Assembly: GCA_941918925.1 (NCBI GenBank)
Contig: OW799236.1
Span: 89,957,716-90,021,715, forward strand
From: Phyto melanocephala
Taxonomy: Eukaryota; Arthropoda; Insecta; Diptera; Rhinophoridae
DNA length: 64,000 nucleotides
Direction of reading: 5' to 3'
Part shown: piece by piece, positions 34,802 through 47,170 of the stretch
Layout: each line of letters begins with the position of its first letter
How positions within the stretch are numbered: position 1 is the stretch's first letter
The notes under the pieces: generated by a model
Database searches by the model: none
What the model was told of the DNA's origin: nothing
The model's input: only the letters and a program-made list of their open reading frames with translations
Translations under genes and position numbers: made by a program

Positions 34802-37113
34802 AACAAGTTAGAGCACTATATTCGTCTGCGCCGAATTTTTGATACCCATCACCAATTTTGTGCATTTTTAAAGCATAAAATTTATTTTTTTGTTATTAAA
34901 GGAATAATCTGTTTGTAGTAAAATATGTCTTACTATCTTTGTGTAGGTTAGAAACCAGAAACCAATATGGTCCATTGCATTTTCTTAAATTTGGTCTTAC
35001 AATGAAACCTTGAGTATTTCTACATTAGGAGTGGTACTATTCACTCTTTTTACTGCAATATTGTATTTTTACGGAATTCGGTAGCCAGAGATAGTTAAAA
35101 AAATATTAACTTTAGGTGGCTATTGCACCTCCTACTTTTAAAATAATATAATTATTAATTAAATTCAATTTAGATAATCCATTACAGTTTTCTTTTTTTC
35201 CCAAATTATTGTCTATATAGAAATAATATGAATTTAATAATAATAATAAATATATAAAGCGCTATATGGGAGGTGTGCGTTAAAGTGCGCTTTTCACCTT
35301 TATTTTCTGGCATTGTAATAAAATTTACCAGAAAGCTATATTGCGAAATTTTATTATTTAGTACATATAATTTTGTCGGTTTTCTGAGCTTTGAAATTTC
35401 ATTAACAGTAAATTATGTGAGAATTGGGCGTTAAAGTAGGCGTGCCAATGAAGTTTCTGATAATAAATTTAACTTATATATTTCAATGTAGGGTCCTTTA
35501 TTCTCTTAAAATCTGGGTCCATAGATAAATTATGTGAATTATAAAAAGCGCTATATGGGAGGTGGGCGTTAAAGCGGGCGTATCATTTTAATTTGTTGGA
35601 ACTATAATTATATTGACGACAAAGGTATAAGTGCATAATTTCATTATCATACATCTAATTCTGTCGCTTTTATGAGCTTTTAAATTACATTAACAGTAAA
35701 TTATGTAAGTGGGCGTTAAAGTAGGCGTGTCAAAGGAGTTCCTTTGTAAAAAATCTATTGACCAAAAAACAATATTGTGAAAATTTTAGATTTGTAAATC
35801 TAATTTTGTCAGTTTCATTACGTTTTTAATTTCAAATATACCGAAAAAGTCACTGTGTGGTAAAAATGTTCGTACATTTTGATCAATAACTCCTTTCATA
35901 ATCAATAGATTTTAACAAATGCTTTTTTTCCACAAAAAATATACTTGCAAAATTTTTTCTCTCTGCGTCAACACGTTTAGACACAATCACATTTCATTCG
36001 ATGTAGGAGAGACATGGTTTTTTATACCCTTCACACAGTGAAAAAGGGTATATATAGGTTTGTAATTCCGTGTGAAATTTCTACAATTTTCATTTCCGAC
36101 CCCATAAAGTATATATTTTCTGAAAGCTTATGAATAGAGGAGTCGATTAAGCCCTGACCGTCTGTCCGTCTGTCCGTCTGACCGTCTGTCCGTGTGTATG
36201 TTGAAATCAACTTTTTGAAGCCCCCCGACATAGGTTGGACCCGGGTAAGGTATTAAAATATCAGAAATATTCGGGAGTAGATCGGTATTGAAAATCAGAA
36301 ACATCGGTACATAAACAACTGAGATATGAGCAAAAACCCACGACCACCTCGATTTTCTTTTCATAAAAACAACATTACAACAACAACATACATACATACA
36401 AACGTGTATACTGGTTAGAGAAAACGTGGCATCGAATCCCAGTTGAGGCAAAAAAAATTTTTTTTTAAAATTTTTTTAAAATTTTTTTTTTAAATTTTTT
36501 TTTTATTTTTTTTTTATTTTTTATTTAATATATTATATATATTTTTATTATTATTTTTTTTTTTTTTTTTTTTTTTTTAATTTTTTTTTTGTTTTTTTTT
36601 TGTTTTATATATATTATATATGTATATAATAATTTTTTTTTTTTTAATTTTTTTTTTAAATTTTTTTTTTTAAATTTTTTTTTTTTAAATTTTTTTTTTG
36701 TTTTTTTTAACATACATACGTGAATTTACTGTTATTGCATGACTACACGTTGTGAAGGGTATATAAGATTCGGCACGGCCGAATATAGCGCTTTTACTTG
36801 TTTTTACCTACTCTTACAAAACGAGCTTTAACTCTCTTCGTAATATACCGATTGAACCCATTTTACAAATACAAAACAAAACTTATGTATAAGAAATATT
36901 CTGGGAAAATTTGATCTTCCTAACTCTTTCAGTTCGAGCTCTATCGTGCTTTCAACAAATGGACAGACATACGGACATAGCTGGAACGTCCTAAAATAAA
37001 ACCAGAACTCATAAAATATATACTTTATGGGGTCTTAAAAGGATATTTTGATGTGTTACAAACAGAATGACAAAATGAATATACTCCCACCATTTTTTTG
37101 GTGGCGGGTATAA
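34802..37113 (-). repeat. HINE-like family B copy B7, split by insertion of A9
   Basis: The left part (34802-36022) begins aacaagttagagcactatat with a degenerate hairpin (ATTCGTCTGCGCCGAAT). It contains repeated atgggaggtgggcgttaaag units (35270, 35560) in family B order. The right part (36804-37113) holds the interior ctttaactctcttcgtaata, core (ctttatggggtc) and 5' palindrome ccaccatttttttggtggcgggtata. The family sequence runs straight across the gap once A9 is removed. Confidence 0.8.
36023..36803 (+). repeat. HINE-like family A copy A9, nested in B7
   Basis: Complete, from tatacccttcacacagtgaa to the hairpin ATTCGGCACGGCCGAAT (36768-36784) and gcgcttttacttgtt. It sits in a T run of B7 in the opposite orientation to its host. 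Its low-complexity T/A tract (36450-36710) produces a spurious lysine-rich frame on the minus strand. Confidence 0.87.
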
Positions 37114-37914
37114 AAAAAGTAAGAAACTAGTTACAAATTTATCCATAACGACCTTGATTAATTTTCAACTACATGCTGTGGTCTTTTTTAATGTCCTTAT
37201 CACAGCAGTCAGTGTCTTAACCAACATTTACTTGTATTCCACAAAGTATACTCCAACTATTTACAGTAAGAGTATGACAAATTAGACAGTTTTTGTCAAT
37301 TGAAAATTTAAATGATCAAACACACACAGTTGCTGGTTTTGTGTGTTTTGCAAAAATCAACAACAAATCGTTTTAGACGGATTTTATCATTTCCTTTGAT
37401 AGCAACCATTTGGTAGTAGACACCAAAAACCATGTTTTCAAAATACATGCATCCCTTAATTTAAAATTCTCTTTGAAGTCTACATGTTGTGAATAGAGCA
37501 AAAAAGAAAATACAGAGGCAAAATAAGTAGGAACTGCTTGTTGGTATGACTACATACAGTTTTGGACATTATACCCACTGCTGGTGCTTAAAACAGCAGG
37601 TTAATGTCCTTGTTCTAGCGATCAGTATAGTAAATTTAATGTTTGGCTTTTTTATAATTAAAATACAAAGATGGATCCGGAATATTTATAATGAAATACA
37701 GTTTACAATGATCAGTTTTGCAAAAAAAAAAACTCGGATAACATAAATGACACTTATAGAGTTGCAATATAAACAAATAGAAAAACTTTATATTTAAATA
37801 AACAAAAATAAAAACTTAGATGTTCCGGTTAAATGTTAAATTTGTAATGTTGTAAAAATTCCTTGTTTATTTACTATTCCCTTGAAAAAGTCAACAAAAA
37901 TTTACGAGACGTCG
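37114..37914. other. Spacer without recognised features
   Basis: About 800 bp of AT-rich DNA. The 66-aa frame at 37546-37746 has no recognisable similarity. It ends with CGTCG, the duplicated target of the following element. Confidence 0.5.
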
Positions 37915-39282
37915 AACAGTGAGACAGCTCTAAAGTAACAGCGGCAAAAAATAGTTTTTGGCGTGTCGTCCAATTTGGATGAAATTTTCACAGTATATAA
38001 ACAGATATATGAGTAACAATTCCCTGAAATTTGAGATTCATAACTTCATTACTTTTTGGTCTAGAGCAAGTCAAAGTTGAGGTATGCTAACGCGCTTGAA
38101 ATATGTTGGTTCAATATGTAATATTCAAAAGCTTATCAATAAAAAATACATAATAAATATAACCTTAAAGTATTTTTTTAATTAATTTAGTTGTTGTAGA
38201 ATGAGTAGATAAAAAAATAAATTTAAAAAAAGAAACACAAAAAAAAATTTCTTTACAACAGAATTGTGGTGTAAAAATTTAACATTTTGCATTTTCAATG
38301 GACTAGGAAATAGAGAGCAGCCCCTCGCCCTAGGTGCATACTTATATCAAATGAAAGATTGAAGTCTCAGCTTTCATTTAAAGTAGAGGACATATAGCAA
38401 AAGTTTGCAAAAGTACTTTAAACATACAAAAAACTACAAAAAATACGCAACGTGCACATTTTGTCGCTATACGTACATATGTACATACATATGTTAGCAT
38501 GCAATAGCATGTTTACAAATTTTTAATTTTTTTTTTTTTAATTGTTTGTTTGATATTTTATATTGTGCTCACAAACTTTTTAAAAACAAACTGTAAAAAA
38601 ATATTACATTGTTGTTGTTTTAAATATTATTGATCAACAAACGGTAATTGCAATTATGTATATGTTTAATTCACAATCTACATATTTGAGAGTGCAAGTT
38701 TATACAAGTTTATATAAAGTGTTAAAAAAAGTTTACAAGGTCATGGATAATTCAATAACTTTTTATAGTGCAATTTCTGATATTTGGATCGATAGCAATA
38801 AAGATATTGAAAAAATTAGAATACCATGATGATATTAAAAAATTATTGATAGAATGAAAAAAATTGTTCTTTTTTATTGCATTTTAATGGGAAGTGGGTG
38901 TAAGAGTGGGCGTGTTATTGTAACTTTTGCATGAAACATTTTAAATTATATAAATAATAATAATATCAAATTTGAAGATTGTACCTAAAATACTTTAGAA
39001 AATATGGCACTTTTTATGTTGAGGTTGTATGGGGGGTGGGGGTAAAAGTGGGCCAAAGTCCAAAACTTTATTCCGATAATGTTTGTAACAATATAACATT
39101 CAAGTATACCAAAATTTAAAGTTATCCCTTAAGTATTACGGACAATACGGCATTTTACAAATTTCGATTGTATGGGAGGTGGGCGTAAAAGTGGGCGAAT
39201 TTTCTTTTCAAAAGTAACCTGTGCAAAATTTCAGAACTCTGCAATTACTCCTTGTATTTAATGCCGGCGTTGTCTCACTGTG
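37915..39282. mobile_element. Transib-like non-autonomous DNA transposon
   Basis: CGTCG flanks both sides (37910-37914 and 39283-39287). The right end in reverse complement begins CACAGTGAGACAACGCC; the left end begins AACAGTGAGACAGCTCT (first base changed). Known: Transib elements have ends starting CAC(A/T)GTG, make 5-bp GC-rich duplications of CGNCG type, and are the relatives from which RAG1 derives. At the left end an A-rich CAAAAAATA lies 23 bp after the heptamer, like a recombination signal with a 23-bp spacer. The 1.37-kb interior has repeated gggaggtgggcgtaaaagtg-type motifs and no recognisable transposase. Confidence 0.75.
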
Positions 39283-39784
39283 CGTCGGTATAAATGTAAT
39301 AAAATTGATTTTTATTTGCATGAATAAATTTAGGTCGGACTAGCTTATATTTTAGGAAATATTTTTTGATAAAGATTTTAATACAAGCCAAACATTCATA
39401 ACAAACTTTTGTTTTTTGTTTTCTTCAGAGCTGTCACCACCACTACCAATTATAACACTGGTCTGCTGAAAAAATCTCCATTGAATAAACCGAAATTATT
39501 TTATCTGGAAAAAAATACAATTTAACTTATTGTTTAGTCTTAGTTATTTTATTTAAATTCAGTAGGAAACTTAAAACACCTTTGTTTAAATATTTAATAG
39601 TTTAATCGCAGCAAATGCTATTATAGTATAAGAAAAACATTAACTCAGTAATAAGGGAAAAATAAGAATAAATTAAAACAAACAATTCTTTAATTCAAAT
39701 TCAATCAAAACAGTTAGATTAAATAAAGTTCAACTGTCGTGTTCATAAAAGATATCTTGGTTTATTTAAGGCTTATTTGACATA
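39283..39784. other. Spacer without recognised features
   Basis: About 500 bp of AT-rich DNA between two DNA transposons. Nothing recognised. Confidence 0.5.
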
Positions 39785-40463
39785 CAGTAATTTTCGTTTA
39801 TAATGAACCCGTTTAATACGAACTTTCGCCTAAAATGAACCAATTTTAAAAGTACGCGTTTTATTACTAATAAATCATGCAATTTTTTTTCGCTTATTAC
39901 AAACCCGTTTACAGCCAACTTTCGGTTATAATGAACTTTATTTGCACGCAAAACTTGTTTATTTTTCGGTAAAACGAACCAAAAAGTGGTGCTATGAACG
40001 AAAAATTATATTTTTGCACTGGCACCACTAACACGCAGTATTTTTTCTCGATTCCGGAAATTTCTCTAAGTTTAATGTTTGATTGTGCGAAGACTACGTG
40101 CAGACTGCAGTTGAAAATTGCAAAGTTACAAGATGGACGTAGTACCAAATAAAAAACGAAGAAAAAATATAAAATAATAATACGCTTACAACAAGGTGTA
40201 AAACAAAAGCAAATATGCCAAGAATTAGGCCTCAGCAAGTCAATAATTGATACAATTTATAAAAATAAAGACTTGTTCCAAACTAATTTTGAGCAAAACT
40301 CCTCAAACATAAAAAGATTAAAACCCCTTGTTTCATAAATAGATAAGGGAGTTTCACATGCATGTGCACTTATATAAATGGTTTTTTTCAAGTCTTCATG
40401 TAAAGCGAACTTCGTTTTTGCCCAGTCCCTCCCTTCAAGTTCGCTATAAGCGAAAAGTACTGG
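39785..40463 (+). mobile_element. pogo/Tigger-like deletion derivative
   Basis: The left end CAGTAATTTTCGTTTATAAT and the right end (reverse complement) CAGTACTTTTCGCTTATAGC match over about 27 bp, with TA before the left end. The right TA is altered. The interior holds the start of a pogo-type transposase at 40133. Several internal gttcattttagg/cgaactttcg words repeat the end motif (39820-39990), so the left terminal region is itself internally reiterated. Confidence 0.75.
40133..40336 (+). pseudogene. pogo-type transposase N-terminus (psq/CENP-B helix-turn-helix)
   Basis: It begins MDVVPNKKRRKN, shifts frame in an AT-rich run, and continues IIRLQQGVKQKQICQELGLS and KSIIDTIYKNKDLF. This matches the psq-type helix-turn-helix of pogo/Tigger/CENP-B proteins (L..G..Q..IA.E.G.S.STVS.I.K.K). 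The DDE catalytic domain is absent. Confidence 0.75.
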
Positions 40464-41059
40464 AAAATAAGTCTTCATGTGAATACGATAGCACGATACG
40501 ATGCATTTAATGTTAATATTTATAAAAAAAAATAAAAATGTTTCAATCGAAAAATAATTATCGGTTTGTTCTTCTAATTAAAAGTTTTTATATTTTCCTA
40601 TTTATTTACTGAATTACATTTGTTTATACTCTGTTTTGGTTAAAGCAGACTATTCAGTAAATTTCAGTAACAAATTGAAAATATTTTTGAGTAATCTTAC
40701 GAACGCATTCTTTTATTTACAGTGAGGCCTCAATTATTTGTAATTAAAAATGTAGCCAAGAAAGATAAAAAATCGATTTAATTTTTTTTGTTCGCCTTAA
40801 TTTTTTTTTTTTTTTTTTTGCATTAATAAATTGTGATTACCTTTATTATGCGGGAATATAAGTATCTTTTTCCTGTCGTAGGAGTCGTAGGTTGTAAGAA
40901 ATTCAGTTCTAAAAAAACGGCGATAGTGCTTACTTTTATACGACATTCTATAAATATAGGTTAAATTATTGTAAGTGTTGTATGCAGAAGTAGTAGTAAC
41001 AAATTTGCCCATACGCACCGCTACAAAAAATTAGTATTTTGTGCAGCCAATAGCTTGCC
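40464..41059. other. Spacer without recognised features
   Basis: Contains a 20-base T run near 40802-40819 and an isolated cagtgaggcctcaattattt word at 40721 that resembles a transposon end but has no partner nearby. Confidence 0.4.
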
Positions 41060-41515
41060 TATAGATCAAGGCTTTTAATGAAGCCTAAATCCCTACGAGG
41101 TAAAGAATTCGAAATGCCAATTGGCGTAATAACACTACACTCAAGAAATCGTCATCTTCTTGTGCCGTCTAATCATCCAGATCGCAAAACCAGCATTTCA
41201 CTACATTCGACCTGCCAGTTGTACTTAAGTTGTACCTGACATTGCAATGCCCAGGTAGAAAACCTGATAATATTCTCCGATCCTTCCTGTCAATGGAGAG
41301 AAAGGGCTGGAACAATCATTAGACGACACGGTCGGCACGTTCATTACCAACATGTCTCTCGTTACCCGGAATATAAAGCAGTGTAACACAGTTCGTAATG
41401 CCAAGGCGTTTGAGGACCTCAATACATTTCAGCACTAAAGCCGAGTTGACATTATAAGCTTTAAGAGCTTCTAAAGCTATTCGTTATCCGAAAAGACATA
41501 AATGCGGGTCTTCCT
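41060..41515 (-). pseudogene. LINE (jockey/I-group) RNase H and C-terminal fragment
   Basis: Minus-strand translation gives IALEALKAYNVNSALVLKCI, then EVLKRLGITNCVTLLYIPGN and ERHVGNERADR. This is the RNase H end of non-LTR retrotransposon polymerases (..W.PGH.GI.GNE.AD..A). The downstream LPGHCNVRYNLSTTGRM corresponds to the usual LTGH..L..HL...G. Several shifts and stops show it is dead. The 65-aa frame at 41225-41422 is an out-of-frame shadow. Confidence 0.82.
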
Positions 41516-41689
41516 TACATTCCTTCTCAAAAATTCAAAGTCACTGATACAAATGTCATAAATTTGTTCCTGAAATAATGAAGGATATTTGGACCAAATA
41601 TCTCAGAACCAGTAAGTGTTGCTACTATAGGCTGTAAATTGAACAAATATGAATAATTAAAAATGCTATTTGATATGCGAATTTGATAA

Positions 41690-42560
41690 TACCCTTCACC
41701 ATTATGTATATATGTATATATAGCGACCACATTGAAGCTCACTCTAGATTTCAGATTTATTGTTAAATGCCATTTGGCTTTATTATTTTCGACGCCATTA
41801 TCAATTTTAAATTTTTAGATAGTTATCTATATTCTACTAGCCCTTTCCATTGACACTCATGTTGATAAGGTTGAGAAATAAAATTATCCATCATTTTGTT
41901 TAAAGCGACATTTTAACTTTTTAATATTTTTTTGTATTCTAGTCAAGCCCTTTCGTTTTTCGTTTATTGATGGGTAAAGGTAGGTTCATTCTAGCTTTGA
42001 CCTAGACATAAAAATATTGTACGCCATTTCGTAGTAGCGGTCTCCATGAATTTTATTGATGGCGTATTATATTCTCCTAGTCAAGCTCTTTCATTGAATG
42101 CACACGTCGTTCTTCTCCGTTGTCCAAAACCTGAAGAGTCGAGTTTCGTTTGTATATAACTTTGCCTATAACTTTGCCGATCAGTGACGGCTCAGTGCAG
42201 TATTTTACGAATATCTCTAGGGGTATTTCATATTGATAACTATTAGCGAACGTGTCTATAAATTATTGTAGGGCTGAAAAATGTTGATCTTTATGATTGG
42301 TTGAAAACCAGAGTCAGTTGTGTTTATTTGCTTATAACTGTGCTGTATTTCAATACCGGTTCAATCTCGGATATTTACAAAAGCTTGATACTACAAACAG
42401 ATCTGTACAGCATGTAGAGGCCTCTAAAACAGGATTTCCATTAATAAACCGACAATCGACTTCGCTTGTCATAAGATTTCAAAAATACATACTTTTTGGT
42501 GTGGAAAAATAATATTGGAGAATTACAAGCGGAATGACGAAACTATATATGACCTTGTTA
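41690..42560 (-). repeat. HINE-like family C copy, nearly complete
   Basis: It runs from gataatacccttcaccattatg through tctactagccctttccattg and agtcaagccctttcg segments, tttgccgatcagtgacgg, gtatttcaataccggttc and a decayed (GTCY)n site, to gcggaatgacgaaactatat and tacaggtgaagtg at 42575. The hairpin at the left end is degenerate (tatgcgaatttg). It shows the full order of family C modules. Confidence 0.65.
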
Positions 42561-42575
42561 CTACAGGTGAAGTGT

Positions 42576-43274
42576 TAATAAAACTAAAAAACAAAGGTGG
42601 GATCCTTATATTTATTAACATGTACGGATAATTATAAATAATCGAGGTCGCACTGTATTTCATAAAAGTTTAATGTACAACAAAGCATATCAGAGAGTTC
42701 ATATTCTCTCAGATACTTATTAAACTGCATATAACACATAAAAAACTTGTGCACTAAAATGTGTTGTTGCATGTAAATAAAAAGTGTAAAAAATCATTTA
42801 ACAAAACACCCTCATTTGTTGATGGGCTCATTTGCATGCCAGTTGGGCATAAAACATGCCAGCAACTGCTTTGATGCCATGCATTTTGTCTCACGTTTGA
42901 CATAATGATATTATGGGGATCATTATCATCTTTGTTTTATCATTTAAATATGTAAATAACAGACAAATTGTGTTAGTCTACTTTTATATACATTTTTCAA
43001 AACAGCATATTGCATCATTAAGAAATTAGTTTTCTGCCTTCAAAAAAAAAAAAAAAAAAGAACGCACACAGTTGGTTTTCTTCGACTTTTTCATATGTAA
43101 ATAAAAAAGAGAAAATTGCCGCGGTTTTTCCTGGAAATTTCATAAATGGTTTAATTGAAATTAGTTAAGGATTTATATTAAATAAAACAAATGTTTGTGA
43201 TATCAAAAATAAACTATAAAGTCAGTGTAAGGACATATTAAAATTTTATTTAAAACAAAAAATTAAAAGAACAA
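42576..43274. other. Spacer without recognised features
   Basis: AT-rich, with an A run at 43043-43059. No gene or repeat recognised. Confidence 0.5.
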
Positions 43275-43520
43275 GCCAATTCTTATATACTCTTTACCAT
43301 CATGTACATAGGTATGTCAAAATTCCAATAACCTCATCGTTATTTACACGTCATTCTGTTCATTCATTCTTTTCAGTCGAGTTATGAAGCGATTGACAAA
43401 TATTTCCTAAAGATTGATATCACATACAGATGAGTGCAACATATGGAAGCTTCAAATAATTGATTTAAACTAACTTGTTAATGGATCGACAAATCTTTTA
43501 TCAAAGGCTTACTAAGGGTT
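43275..43520 (-). repeat. Degraded fragment of HINE-like family C
   Basis: Segments ctttaccatcatgtacatagg, taacctcatcg, gttatgaagcgattg and gattgatatcacatacagatg keep family C/A order with large deletions. No ends are preserved. Confidence 0.5.
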
Positions 43521-45214
43521 CCTGAAACAGATTTTCTACAAAGAACTTCATTAATAGACGTTTTATAAATCTTTGATAATTTTTATGAAAAAATTTCTAC
43601 TTTTTATATTAAAGAATAGTCTTTTTAGCAGCACTTTATTAATCATGTACTCCAAATGAATTTTATTATTAAGTTTATAACTGTCATTGTTAAACAAATA
43701 CAAATACACCATCTCCCAGATGGTGGTAATTCCAAACAAACTTTTCAGTTGAACTTATGCTAATCTGCATTTGGATTTTGACTTTTTGCCTTAAATCTGC
43801 ACGAGTATTAACAAAACAATAAGAATTTATTGTAGCCAACACTACATGCAAATAACAGTCGTCAGAACCCCTTTACAAATGTTTGGACTTAAACTCAAGA
43901 AAACTGACTTAACGCTTAATAATTCATACAATAAAATTCTCATTAAAACATGACACCTAAAAAAATATCATTGATTTAAATTTTTGACTTTTTCAAAATA
44001 TTTGGAATAAATTTGTCATAGCATAGATTTTTAAGCTGACGTGATTAAATCCATTACTAGAGGATAATCGCATTAAATATCTAAAGTGATCAACAACTGT
44101 TTATTGATCAACATTTGTAAACGGGTTAAGGCGTTGCTTAAACAATACCCCATGTCTTTTTAAAAAGTAAACATATGTACATTCATACATACAATATGCC
44201 TGTACTTGTGTACACACTACACACACATACTAATATTACAAAAAAATAAAAACCCCGGAGGTGGAGTTTTAAATAGCAACTGCAGGTAAAATAATATTAA
44301 AATCTATAACCACAGCGCAACTAATGTGATTAACCCTTCTTTCCTTGATCTCATTTATTTGCTACTATCGTGGTGATTGCAACAACAACAACATAAGGTT
44401 GATCTTATGCATGGTTTTATGGATCGACTAAGGGGCGTTATTTCTTTCTCTTCTGCTTCTAGGGGAAAACCATTTTAAATCTATTGTGTAGCTGTAGAAT
44501 ACTTATGTATGTACATACATATATTCAATGTGTATGGTATTCAATACATATGAATAATATAAATCTTTCAACAAAAGCAATAATCCATTGGTTGGCCACA
44601 AATAAAAAATATTTAAATTTCTTCCACTTTAAATTGTATAGAATAGGCAAATTTTGCATTTCTATTAGTTTTGAAAATAGTTCGACTTAAAATAGAAATC
44701 AGTTTTAATAAATGTCCTTAGGCGAACTTATACACGCAGAGAAAAATCATTATAGAGTTTTGTTTTCTATTTGCAAACATCTGTTGATAAAAAAAAATTG
44801 TTTAAAGAAAATTATCGAAAAATTTTATAATTATAAAAAAACGTTGAATATTTATTTTAATAAATCTCATCAGTCTACATGTCAGAACTATACAGTCATT
44901 GGTGAGCGGTATATAAACATTCCAACGGTCTTCTTAGTATCTCAATTAGAAGGCATTAGTATTGCAGGCAAGTCATCAATATGATCAGACTTGATACAAT
45001 CAATATAATGCTCATACAGAATTAATTAAATCTATATTTAACAAAATTTTTCTATTTATTTTTTTTTTTATTAAAAAAGTACTGATTAGGTGAAAAAAAT
45101 TAAAAACAAACCACATTTGTTTTGTCAAACTCTTCTATTATTTACTTATTTCCGAAACTCGTAACAGATCTTATTTACTCCTTTCCAAATACATTGATTT
45201 AAGCAATTTTCAGG
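43521..45214. other. Intergenic spacer without recognised repeats
   Basis: About 1.7 kb. The 90-aa frame at 44712-44984 has no similarity I recognise and no promoter or splice context. It may contain host regulatory DNA. Confidence 0.45.
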
Positions 45215-45543
45215 GAAAATTTTTTTTTACTCAGCAAATATACATTTGGAATTTCAAGGCTCTACGTTAATGCGTTTGGACACAATTGCATTTTATTCGA
45301 TGTTGGAAGGACATGTTTTTTTACCAAGTCTTTCATTACGAGCTATAACTCTCTTCCTAATATTACGATTTAGCCCATTTTCAATACCAAACAAACCTTG
45401 TGTATAAGAAATATTTTTCATAAAATTAAACCCCGATTCAAAAAATATATAATTTATGGGGTCTTAAATGGATATTTCGATGTGTTACAAACGGAATGAC
45501 AAAATGAATTACCCCCACCATATTTTTGGTGGCGGGTATAAAA
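45215..45543 (-). repeat. 5' part of a HINE-like family B copy (B6)
   Basis: Interior words (gtttggacacaattgcatttt, cattacgagctataactctc, caataccaaacaaacc), the core ttatggggtcttaaatgg and the 5' palindrome ccaccatatttttggtggcgggtata appear in order. The (GTCY)n part and the 3' half are missing. Confidence 0.75.
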
Positions 45544-45660
45544 AGGCTATAAGCAAAAAAAAATAAATGATGTAGTTTAAACAACCCAGAAGTATAATAG
45601 GCCAAGATCTAAAATGAAAGTTGTACTTCTTAAAATTATAAACACTTCATACTTTGTAGC

Positions 45661-45860
45661 TTAGGTTAGGTTATGTAAAACAGGCAGCTCCCTTGGGTCC
45701 ATTATATTGATCCCTTTTTAATACCTGAATAGAAAAGTAAGAATAGAATAGAAAAGAGAGAAGAGAAGCAGACGAGTCCAGAGTCTCTGGCGGGAATCGA
45801 ACCCGCAACCTCCAAACTAGCATAATAGCACAGTACTGACTAGTCCACCGGGGCACCCAG
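45661..45860 (-). mobile_element. tRNA-derived SINE with 10-bp target duplication
   Basis: ACTTTGTAGC flanks the element exactly at 45651-45660 and 45861-45870. On the minus strand the head reads gggtgccccggtggactagt.. and contains a perfect RNA polymerase III B box, GGTTCGATTCC (45793-45803 complement), inside a T-arm-like stem GCGGG/CCCGC. An A-box-like TGGACTAGTCAGT lies about 50 bp before it. A pyrimidine-rich body follows and the 3' end reads cataacctaacctaa. The acceptor stem does not pair, so it is not a tRNA gene. The 92-aa frame at 45671-45949 is a shadow. Confidence 0.88.
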
Positions 45861-45870
45861 ACTTTGTAGC

Positions 45871-47128
45871 ATACTTTCGTGATATTTGTAAACATAATTA
45901 TTTTTCTAAAATTTACATTGTTCAGAAATTCAATATTGCAGATTATCATTTGAAATTAAAGGAATCCGTTTTATTAAAAGAAAATAAACCAACGTTTTTA
46001 AACATAGGGCATATAAATATGTTTATACCCAATACTATCAAAGGCTTTTATATCTATATATATTTTTACTATTTTTATCATCATAATTTTCTACATCATA
46101 TTATTTTTGAGACCAATCATATTACATTTTTATGAAAAGTAAAAATTAAATTAAGTGGTAAAACATCTATTATTTTTTATTCTTTATTTAATCTTTGAAA
46201 TTTAAACAAACGTAAAAAATATTTAAATTGGCACGCGCATATTCGAAAAGCAGAATGTTCTATATCTACGATTTTTTATTAATCAACTCCTGAAAATAAA
46301 TGTCCTTGTGTCACGTGTTTTATGTCATAAAAATAAAATGTTGAAAAAACTAAATCGGCGAAATAACAACCATATTAAATTTCCTTAAATGTTCAAACTT
46401 AAAAACAACAACACCATGTGTATGTTTTTATAATCAACTCCTGTCACCATGATCGTCTTTTATAAACATTCATATGCAACAGATCATTGTGTTTCGGATC
46501 GTTTGAATTTGTGTCAGTCGCATAAAACTAAATATACAGCGAAAAGAAAATTTTTATTTAATGGTATAAACCCATAAGTGAAACATTAGTGAAGTAAATG
46601 TTTTTTTCAAATACTGTGTAATGTCGCAGATAATTGAAATGTTTAAACTATTTACAGTCACCCACAAACAACCGATGAAAATATCCTTAAAAATGTCCTG
46701 CTGAGTTTTTCCTATCTGTTGAAAACAAAATTCTATGTAAACAGAAATTCTAACAGAAGAAATTATTAAAATAAATACTTTATGTATTTTATTTTAAACA
46801 AAACTAAAATAGATGTCAACATTTTACTAGGACGCTCATGGTGTATTGTTATAATTGTAAAATTAGAAAAGAAAATGCGAGAAGAAGAAACCATTTTTAA
46901 CATCAACCCACTTAAGTCTATAGAAAATGTACGTGTCACATTGTTGTTTTTATAAGGGAAAATAAGTACACAATTACCTGATTTGAGTGGGTTTAAGTTG
47001 TTTAATCATTCGTTTCTTTTGTTGGCGCAAAAAATTGTCACTCTCTTAGGAGAGAAAAATTTGTTATTAAAGATATTAAAAAAAACTACTAATATACGTA
47101 TGCAGCACAGTTCTCACTATTGACTGCA
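45871..47128. other. Intergenic spacer without recognised repeats
   Basis: About 1.26 kb of ordinary AT-rich DNA. No gene or repeat recognised. Confidence 0.5.
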
Positions 47129-47170
47129 TAAGGGCAATCAGGCTGTCCTTTTTATCTGGCTTTGAGCGTT
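47129..47170 (+). repeat. Fragment of an unnamed GC-richer repeat, shared with 60231-60262
   Basis: ataagggcaatcaggctgtc then ctttttatctggc matches the reverse complement of 60231-60262 with five differences. Three are CpG-to-TpG/CpA changes, as expected from decay of a common source. The source element is not identified. Confidence 0.45.

Noticed and set aside
36525..36713. Lysine-rich open frame
   Set aside because: It is the low-complexity A/T tract of family A copy A9 read on the minus strand.
44712..44984. 90-residue open frame, possible small gene
   Set aside because: AT-driven composition (Lys, Asn, Ile), no recognised similarity, no start or splice context.
45661..45672. ttaggttagg resembling an insect telomere repeat
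   Set aside because: Only two units, located at the 3' end of the SINE. Flies lack TTAGG telomeres.
45781..45860. Possible tRNA gene on the minus strand
   Set aside because: The B box and T stem are good, but the acceptor ends do not pair, and the segment is flanked by a 10-bp duplication with a SINE body. It is called a SINE instead.
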